This document shows positions 1 to 3,276 of a DNA stretch of 5,141 nt, piece after piece. The position numbers were made by a program, and so were the translations under genes. Each line of letters begins with the position of its first letter. The first letter of the stretch is position 1. Source of the stretch: JABHCC01 sp034658635 (lineage in GTDB: Bacteria > Bacteroidota > Bacteroidia > Bacteroidales > UBA12481); contig JAYEFL010000046.1 of NCBI GenBank assembly GCA_034658635.1, positions 1-5,141 of the forward strand, given 5' to 3'. A model generated the notes under the pieces. It was given only the letters and a program-made list of their open reading frames with translations, had not been told where the DNA came from and ran no database searches.

Positions 1-40
1 GTTCAATTAAAGCCTAGCGATGTCATGCGGTTCGTTTTTC

Positions 41-88
41 AAAAGGTTACCTTTTTGGACGTCAGATTTTGGTAACCTTTTAGGTAAC
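41..88. repeat. GGTTACC-type repeat cluster beside the tRNA
   Basis: AAAAGGTTACC (41-51) and GGTAACCTTTT (71-81) form a perfect 11-bp inverted repeat with a 19-nt spacer. A further GGTAAC lies at 83-88, exactly 12 bp after the one at 71. The left arm is also close to a self-palindrome, AAAAGGT-T-ACCTTTT (41-55). No credible gene overlaps it. The cluster could be protein-binding sites, for example recombinase arm-type sites near a tRNA, or a weak AT-rich hairpin. The sequence does not decide between these. Confidence 0.45.
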
Positions 89-134
89 TCCTAATAGACC
101 TTTCCTGACACCGGGTGAACCTAGCCCAAAAAGC

Positions 135-166
135 AAAAGGTCTGAAAATCATACGATTGACAGACC
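135..166 (-). terminator. Probable intrinsic terminator of the tRNA-Ser transcript
   Basis: Read leftward from the tRNA, GGTCTG (161-166) pairs with CAGACC (139-144). Inside is a second 4-bp stem (AATC/GATT at 155-158 and 147-150) with a 4-nt loop, separated from the outer stem by a symmetrical 2x2 internal loop. TTTT follows the outer stem (135-138), and more T appears a few bases on. The hairpin starts 27 nt past the tRNA 3' end, a plausible place for a terminator. The short T-run and internal mismatches make this moderate rather than certain. Confidence 0.5.
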
Positions 167-192
167 CTGATACCATTTGAAGTTTTAAGAAG

Positions 193-279
193 CGGAGAAA
201 GAGGGATTCGAACCCCCGGTGCTCCGAAAAGCACAACGGTTTTCGAGACCGCCCCGTTCGACCACTCCGGCATTTCTCC
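193..279 (-). tRNA. tRNA-Ser, anticodon CGA
   Basis: This is an 87-nt class II tRNA on the minus strand. The 7-bp acceptor stem is GGAGAAA (273-279) with TTTCTCC (194-200), and the discriminator G is at 193. The anticodon stem is GCGGT/ACCGT with loop CTCGAAA, giving anticodon CGA (bases 243-245), which reads UCG. A long variable arm with a 5-bp stem (219-223 with 230-234) is the serine hallmark. The T arm has a TTCGAAT loop and GGGGG/CCCTC stem with one G-U pair. CCA is not encoded (CTT follows), so it must be added after transcription. The 5' end is only 28 bp from the diverging gene at 308. Confidence 0.97.
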
Positions 280-285
280 GAGCCC

Positions 286-293
286 CAAAAATA
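286..293 (-). promoter_or_regulatory. Possible -7 element for tRNA-Ser
   Basis: On the minus strand this octamer reads TATTTTTG, which fits the Bacteroidota -7 consensus TAnnTTTG. Transcription would start near 281, only about two bases ahead of the mature tRNA 5' end. No TTG-type -33 element is visible at the expected distance (about 314-316), where the sequence lies inside the start of the diverging gene. AT-rich DNA produces such octamers by chance, so this is tentative. Confidence 0.35.
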
Positions 294-307
294 ACTATTT
301 TTACTGC

Positions 308-982
308 ATGAAAGTGATCAGTCTACTAAGAATTTCTTCTGTGTTTCTTTTGCTCATGAATATCCATACTTCTGCTCAAGCACAGGAATCAACTGTTAAA
401 ATAGGATTATTAAAGTATTCAGGTGGAGGTGATTGGTACGTTAATACGACTTCCTTACCGAATCTTATAAAATACTGCAATCAAAATATACACACAAATA
501 TCCAGGAAGATCCTGTTATACTGGAAGTTGGAAGTCGGGATCTGTTTACAGTGCCTTTTGTGCATCTCACCGGACATGGAAATGTGATTTTTTCTGATCA
601 GGAAGCTGCAAATCTTAGAAAATATCTTGAGTCAGGAGGATTTTTGCACATAGATGATAATTATGGTCTTGATCCATTTATCCGCAGGGAAATGAAAAAA
701 GTTTTTCCGAATAATGAATTCATTGAACTACCCGCTGATCATCCGGTATTTAAAACTCCTTTCACATTTCCTGACGGAATACCTAAAATACACGAGCACG
801 ATAATAAACGTCCGCAGGCCTTCGCAATATTTTTGAAAGGACGAATGGTTTGCTTTTATTCCTATGAAAGCGACCTTGGAGATGGCTGGGAAGATCCTGC
901 TGTACATAATGATTCAGACCATACCCGTCAACAGGCATTGAAAATGGGGGCAAATTTGGTGAAATTCGTTTTTACGCTATAA
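308..982 (+). CDS. Exported DUF4159 domain protein
   Basis: The protein has 224 residues and matches the DUF4159 family, common in Bacteroidota and of unknown biochemical function. Residues 1-25 form a signal peptide: Lys2, a hydrophobic stretch around 9-17, and a likely cut after AQA near 25, so the mature protein is probably periplasmic. Family motifs in order are YSGGGDWY (37-44), the HLTGHG segment (86-91), GGFLHIDDNYG (110-120), KIHEH (160-164) and SDLGDGWED (188-196), with an ALKMGANLV tail (210-218). The runs of His, Asp and Gly suggest a structured polar site, but no catalytic role can be claimed. The ATG at 308 is chosen because it gives a full signal peptide. No Shine-Dalgarno is present, as is usual in this phylum. 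It stands alone: it diverges from the tRNA and converges on the Arc/SPFH unit. Confidence 0.92.
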   Translation: MKVISLLRISSVFLLLMNIHTSAQAQESTVKIGLLKYSGGGDWYVNTTSLPNLIKYCNQNIHTNIQEDPVILEVGSRDLFTVPFVHLTGHGNVIFSDQEAANLRKYLESGGFLHIDDNYGLDPFIRREMKKVFPNNEFIELPADHPVFKTPFTFPDGIPKIHEHDNKRPQAFAIFLKGRMVCFYSYESDLGDGWEDPAVHNDSDHTRQQALKMGANLVKFVFTL

Positions 983-993
983 TTTCCCCGTAC

Positions 994-1015
994 GGGCCGA
1001 ATCTCGATTCGGCCC
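994..1015. repeat. REP-like palindrome, copy A
   Basis: Perfect 10-bp arms GGGCCGAATC and GATTCGGCCC surround a 2-nt TC centre. It starts 11 bp after the stop codon of the DUF4159 gene. The arms are identical to those of copy B at 1085-1106. The stem is strong and could stall RNA polymerase or protect the mRNA 3' end, but no T-run follows on either strand, so it is not a classical intrinsic terminator. It is most simply a short dispersed REP-like element. Confidence 0.75.
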
Positions 1016-1064
1016 CGGTATCAATGGCCGTAAAATATTCGTCAATCATTGCATGAACCGATAT

Positions 1065-1081
1065 GACGTGGGCCGACGTGG
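1065..1081 (+). repeat. Short direct repeat GACGTGG
   Basis: GACGTGG occurs at 1065-1071 and 1075-1081, ten bases apart. A partial palindrome arm, GGGCCG (1070-1075), overlaps the first copy and repeats at the start of copy B (1085). The pattern looks like a degenerate or partly duplicated third unit between the two full palindromes. Confidence 0.4.
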
Positions 1082-1084
1082 CAT

Positions 1085-1106
1085 GGGCCGAATCAAGATT
1101 CGGCCC
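1085..1106. repeat. REP-like palindrome, copy B
   Basis: The same 10-bp arms as copy A (GGGCCGAATC/GATTCGGCCC) surround an AA centre, with CCTAC following the core on the plus strand. The element directly abuts the stop codon of the leftward Arc-type gene (stop at 1107-1109), so its stem would sit immediately after that stop in the mRNA. The different centre with identical arms suggests a mobile or conserved repeat family rather than a recent tandem duplication. Confidence 0.75.
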
Positions 1107-1277
1107 CTACCGTGGATTATTTTTTTTCCTGGGTTTTCTGCCGGCTTTTTTTAATGCCTCGTTGAGGATCCATTCTATGTGGCCATTGGTACTTCGAAAT
1201 TCGTCTGCTGCCCATTTTTCAATGGCTTCAAACATATCAGGATCAATTCTCAAGGCAAAAGGTTTCTTTTTTGCCAT
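1107..1277 (-). CDS. Arc-type ribbon-helix-helix DNA-binding protein
   Basis: This short gene encodes 56 residues, the size of phage P22 Arc (53). The beta-strand segment is KPFALRIDP (5-13), helix A about 14-27 (FEAIEKWAADEF), the turn with RSTNG (28-32), and helix B about 33-46 (HIEWILNEALKK). The order FxLR...RSxN..I...ALKK.GR lines up well with Arc (FNLRWP, RSVNSEIY, KKEGR). A very basic tail (GRKPRKKN, 46-53) follows. The ATG is 9 bp after the stop of the SPFH gene, so both are almost certainly on one mRNA. No Shine-Dalgarno is visible, only an A-rich leader. The last codon and stop (CGG TAG) abut REP-like copy B. Its targets are unknown; autoregulation is inferred from the phased repeats at 2150-2177. 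It is too short for common gene-length cut-offs. Confidence 0.85.
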   Translation of the reverse strand: MAKKKPFALRIDPDMFEAIEKWAADEFRSTNGHIEWILNEALKKAGRKPRKKNNPR

Positions 1278-1286
1278 CACTTTTTT

Positions 1287-2144
1287 CTAATTGTGTAAAG
1301 TTCCAGCGTTTACAACCGGACGGGCAGACTCATCCGAACATAAAACAACCATCAGGTTTGAAACCATGGCAGCCTTTCGTTCCTCATCCAAATGCACAAT
1401 GTTCTTTGCCGATAATTGCTCTAATGCCATATCAACCATACCTACAGCTCCTTCTACAATTTTTGCCCGTGCAGCAACTACTGCGGTTGCTTGCTGTCTT
1501 CTCAGCATTGCCCCGGCAATCTCTGAAGCGTAGGCAATATAGTTAATGCGAGCCTCAATTACATGGATACCTGCAATTTCAAGACGCTCAACCAATTCGT
1601 CTGCAAGATCATGATTAACTTCATCCCCACCCGATCTGAGTGTTACTTCAGCTCCTACGTCTTCAAAATTGTCATATGGATAAGACCCAGCCAATTTTCT
1701 AAGAGCAGCTTCGCTTTGAACCACCACAAAATGCTCATATTCATCAACATCAAACGCTGCCTTAAAGGTGTTCTCAACTTTCCAAACCAAAACCAGTCCA
1801 ATCATTATAGGATTACCAACCTTGTCGTTAACCTTAATAGGCTGGCTATCAAAATTCCGGGCTCTTAAAGAAATTTTCTTTCTTACAAAGAAAGGATTAA
1901 CCCAGTGGAATCCATTCTCCTTGATTGTTCCGGCATAATTTCCAAACAAAACCATGACAACCGATTCATTTGGATTAACAACCACTAATCCCAACATGCA
2001 AAAAAGAGATACCACCATGACAGGAATATAGACTATCTTCATGGGGAGGAAGAACAGACCCAGCACTGAGCCTAAAAGCAACAGAAACCAAAATGTAAAC
2101 ATCAGGTAACCATTAATACCTTGGATTTCATTTTCATTTTTCAT
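1287..2144 (-). CDS. SPFH/Band 7 (prohibitin-like) membrane protein
   Basis: The protein has 285 residues from the ATG at 2144, or 289 from an in-frame ATG at 2156. Two hydrophobic segments (about 13-33 and 37-56) precede the Band 7 domain, recognisable from NPNESVVMVLFGNYAGTIKENGFHWVNPF (starting near 57), the RARNFDSQPIKVNDKVGNPI strands, and VVQSEAALRKLAGSYPYD. The C-terminal part from about 185 is helical and Ala-rich (IAGAMLRRQQATAVVAARAKIVEGAV), typical of the oligomerising coiled region of the superfamily. SPFH proteins build ring-like membrane scaffolds; this one's client is unknown. I prefer the start at 2144 because the promoter at 2167-2197 would leave the 2156 ATG only about 5 nt of leader, and a repeat unit covers that ATG. 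It is the first gene of a two-gene unit with the Arc-type gene. Confidence 0.9.
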   Translation of the reverse strand: MKNENEIQGINGYLMFTFWFLLLLGSVLGLFFLPMKIVYIPVMVVSLFCMLGLVVVNPNESVVMVLFGNYAGTIKENGFHWVNPFFVRKKISLRARNFDSQPIKVNDKVGNPIMIGLVLVWKVENTFKAAFDVDEYEHFVVVQSEAALRKLAGSYPYDNFEDVGAEVTLRSGGDEVNHDLADELVERLEIAGIHVIEARINYIAYASEIAGAMLRRQQATAVVAARAKIVEGAVGMVDMALEQLSAKNIVHLDEERKAAMVSNLMVVLCSDESARPVVNAGTLHN

Positions 2145-2149
2145 AACTA

Positions 2150-2177
2150 ATATCATTTTGATATCACAAATATATCA
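2150..2177 (-). promoter_or_regulatory. Candidate operator: three ATATCA repeats phased 11 bp
   Basis: On the plus strand ATATCA occurs at 2150-2155, 2161-2166 and 2172-2177 (TGATAT on the coding strand), exactly 11 bp apart, so all face one side of the helix. They cover the -7 element and the predicted transcription start of the SPFH-Arc unit. RHH repressors commonly bind tandem short repeats at such spacing, and the unit encodes an RHH protein. Occupancy would block RNA polymerase. This role is inferred. The region is AT-rich, so part of the pattern may be chance. Confidence 0.45.
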
Positions 2178-2197
2178 TAATTATTTATATGTGACAA
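2167..2197 (-). promoter_or_regulatory. Bacteroidota-type promoter of the SPFH-Arc unit
   Basis: On the minus strand the -33 motif TTG (2195-2197) is followed after 20 bp by TATATTTG (2167-2174), a full match to TAnnTTTG. The predicted start is around 2161-2163, leaving a 16-19 nt leader before the ATG at 2144. The -33 motif lies at the end of the T-run of the upstream terminator, so the two units are packed end to end. Confidence 0.65.
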
Positions 2198-2225
2198 AAA
2201 AAAGGGCTGGATAACTCCAGCCCTT
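2196..2225 (-). terminator. Intrinsic terminator after the 66-residue gene
   Basis: Read leftward, a perfect 9-bp stem AAGGGCTGG/CCAGCCCTT (2217-2225 and 2202-2210) with a 6-nt loop is followed by eight T (2196-2203, sharing its first two bases with the stem). It lies 18 bp after the stop codon of the 66-residue gene. It is a textbook rho-independent terminator and marks the end of the sigma-factor transcript. Confidence 0.88.
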
Positions 2226-2243
2226 AACACTAATTTCAATTTT

Positions 2244-2444
2244 TTAATTCAAATACAAGTCAATTCCTTCAATAGTTTGGGATTGGACAAAACAATATGA
2301 TTGTGCAAAAGCTAAAATAGCTCTGACAGCTTTGTCTGAAGGGGATTGAAATTCCATTTTCACATCCAAATCCTCCATATCTCCACCTCCTTTTTCAAAA
2401 TCATTAACAAGATAAAACAGAGTAGATTTTCTATTCATACGCAT
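2244..2444 (-). CDS. Small protein downstream of ECF sigma factor, function unknown
   Basis: The 66-residue product is soluble-looking, with no signal peptide or membrane segment. Residues 1-22 are MNRKSTLFYLVNDFEKGGGD-like. An acidic stretch (MEDLDVKMEF, 23-32) follows, then a probable helix DKAVRAILAFAQSY (37-50), and the chain ends in IDLYLN. I cannot place it in a named family. A real gene is supported by its position between the sigma gene (71 bp upstream) and a strong terminator, and by its protein-like composition. GGAGGTG (2384-2390) sits 5 nt ahead of an in-frame ATG at 2378, so a 44-residue form starting MEDLDVK is possible or may be the true product. Co-transcription suggests a sigma partner such as a small anti-sigma or modulator, but no known anti-sigma domain is visible. 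Confidence 0.65.
   Translation of the reverse strand: MRMNRKSTLFYLVNDFEKGGGDMEDLDVKMEFQSPSDKAVRAILAFAQSYCFVQSQTIEGIDLYLN
2384..2390 (-). promoter_or_regulatory. Internal Shine-Dalgarno inside the 66-residue gene
   Basis: GGAGGTG on the minus strand is a near-perfect anti-16S match with a 5-nt spacer to the ATG at 2376-2378. It also encodes Gly-Gly-Gly codons of the longer frame, so it may be incidental. It could instead select the shorter 44-residue start. No comparable site precedes the ATG at 2444. Confidence 0.4.
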
Positions 2445-2472
2445 TCATTAATTATCATTTGTACTTAATGAA
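2444..2472 (-). promoter_or_regulatory. Inverted repeat abutting the small gene's start
   Basis: TTCATTAA and TTAATGAA form a perfect 8-bp inverted repeat (2465-2472 and 2444-2451) with a 13-nt spacer. In the mRNA its second arm ends on the A of the ATG at 2444. It could be a weak start-codon hairpin or a dimer binding site. All base pairs but one per arm are A-T, so stability is low. Confidence 0.3.
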
Positions 2473-2515
2473 ACGCATCTTTTTGATTCTTAGTATCTAC
2501 TCCATAATTATTTAT

Positions 2516-3106
2516 TTATGATAAGGTGAGATTCATCTTATGCTCTTCAATCATCTTCCTCATATTTATCAAAGCATAACGCATGCGTCCGAGAGCAGTG
2601 TTTATACTGACGCCAGACTGATCAGCAATTTCCTTAAAGCTTAACCCGCAATAATGCCTCAGGTAAACTACTTTTCGTTGATCGGCTGGAAGACGCTCCA
2701 TCAATTCTCTGACATCAGATACAATCTGATCCTGAATAATGGAATCTTCAATATTGTCGTCTGCTAACTTCTTCTGATTGAACAAATCAATTTCAGTATC
2801 ATCATTGGAAATTGTTTTCTGAAATTTCTGCTTCCGGTAATAATCTATAATCAGGTTATGTGCGATCCGTAATACCCAGGATACAAACTTCCCTTTATCC
2901 TGATATTTGCCTCGCTTCAAGGATTTAATTACTTTAATAAAAGTATCCTGAAAAATATCTTCAGCCAAATGGGGGTTTTTGACGATAAGCAAAATGTAGG
3001 TGTAAATTCTGCTTTTGTGACGTGCGATCAGAACTTCTAATGATAACTGATCTCCAGCAACAAACTGTTTAACGAGGATATTATCCTCAAGGTTTTGCAA
3101 TTTCAA
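2516..3106 (-). CDS. ECF-type RNA polymerase sigma-70 factor
   Basis: At 196 residues this has the usual ECF length, with only regions 2 and 4. Region 2 spans about 25-92: ARHKSRIYTYILLIVKNPHLAEDIFQDTFIKV contains the AED.FQDTF core-binding helix (48-55), and FVSWVLRIAHNLIIDYYRK (74-92) is the -10 recognition helix. A charged linker (93-130) leads to region 4: ERLPADQRKVVYLRHYCGLSFKEIADQSGVSINTALGRMRYAL, with the HTH around 153-180. It directs core polymerase to alternative promoters; its regulon cannot be read here. No membrane anti-sigma gene adjoins it. The start is TTG, since an in-frame TAG at 3116-3118 closes the frame upstream and no ATG lies near. A strong GGAGGT precedes it. It diverges from uvrA, and its likely partner gene lies downstream. 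The family resembles the stress-type ECF factors of Bacteroides, but I cannot assign a subgroup. Confidence 0.95.
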   Translation of the reverse strand: MKLQNLEDNILVKQFVAGDQLSLEVLIARHKSRIYTYILLIVKNPHLAEDIFQDTFIKVIKSLKRGKYQDKGKFVSWVLRIAHNLIIDYYRKQKFQKTISNDDTEIDLFNQKKLADDNIEDSIIQDQIVSDVRELMERLPADQRKVVYLRHYCGLSFKEIADQSGVSINTALGRMRYALINMRKMIEEHKMNLTLS

Positions 3107-3110
3107 AACT

Positions 3111-3116
3111 ACCTCC
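3111..3116 (-). promoter_or_regulatory. Strong Shine-Dalgarno fixing a TTG start
   Basis: GGAGGT on the minus strand lies 4 nt before TTG (3104-3106) and 10 nt before a second in-frame TTG (3098-3100). The frame is closed just upstream by TAG at 3116-3118, so one of these two TTG codons must start the sigma factor. Strong sites like this are uncommon in Bacteroidota. Confidence 0.7.
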
Positions 3117-3140
3117 TATTTTAATAAATTACTCAAGAAG

Positions 3141-3148
3141 TAGATTTG
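3141..3148 (+). promoter_or_regulatory. Possible -7 element for uvrA
   Basis: TAGATTTG fits TAnnTTTG and is the only such match in the 170-bp sigma/uvrA gap on this strand. A clear TTG -33 motif is missing; TTT-rich sequence occupies the expected place. It would give a leader of about 120 nt before the ATG at 3277. No matching element for the sigma gene was found on the other strand. Confidence 0.35.
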
Positions 3149-3276
3149 TACCTATAAACAGTCCTCCAATTAATTTGTTCTAACTAAGTTTCTCTATTCA
3201 AACGCAAGTTTATGAAAAATATTGCTAAAAAACTATTATTTTCACTCGCTTTAACTGCGAATATGCATCAAGAATC

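Noticed and set aside
39..236. A 65-codon leftward open frame running out of the tRNA
   Set aside because: It starts inside the tRNA gene, crosses its terminator hairpin and repeats, and has no recognisable protein features.
994..1106. CRISPR repeats
   Set aside because: Only two palindromes with one 69-bp interval and a degenerate partial unit; there is no regular array or cas gene.
1063..1290. A 75-codon rightward frame with hydrophobic stretches
   Set aside because: It is antisense to the Arc-type gene and begins inside the repeat region; the hydrophobicity comes from reading Lys-rich codons in reverse.
1271..1868. Rightward open frames of 80-101 codons
   Set aside because: They lie antisense to the SPFH gene, which has clear family motifs, and their products have no coherent features.
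1107..2144. Toxin-antitoxin system
   Set aside because: The RHH protein fits an antitoxin, but its partner is a two-helix membrane SPFH protein with no toxin fold.
3107..3276. SOS (LexA) box upstream of uvrA
   Set aside because: No CTGT-N8-ACAG or similar palindrome is present; one ACAG at 3157 lacks a partner.
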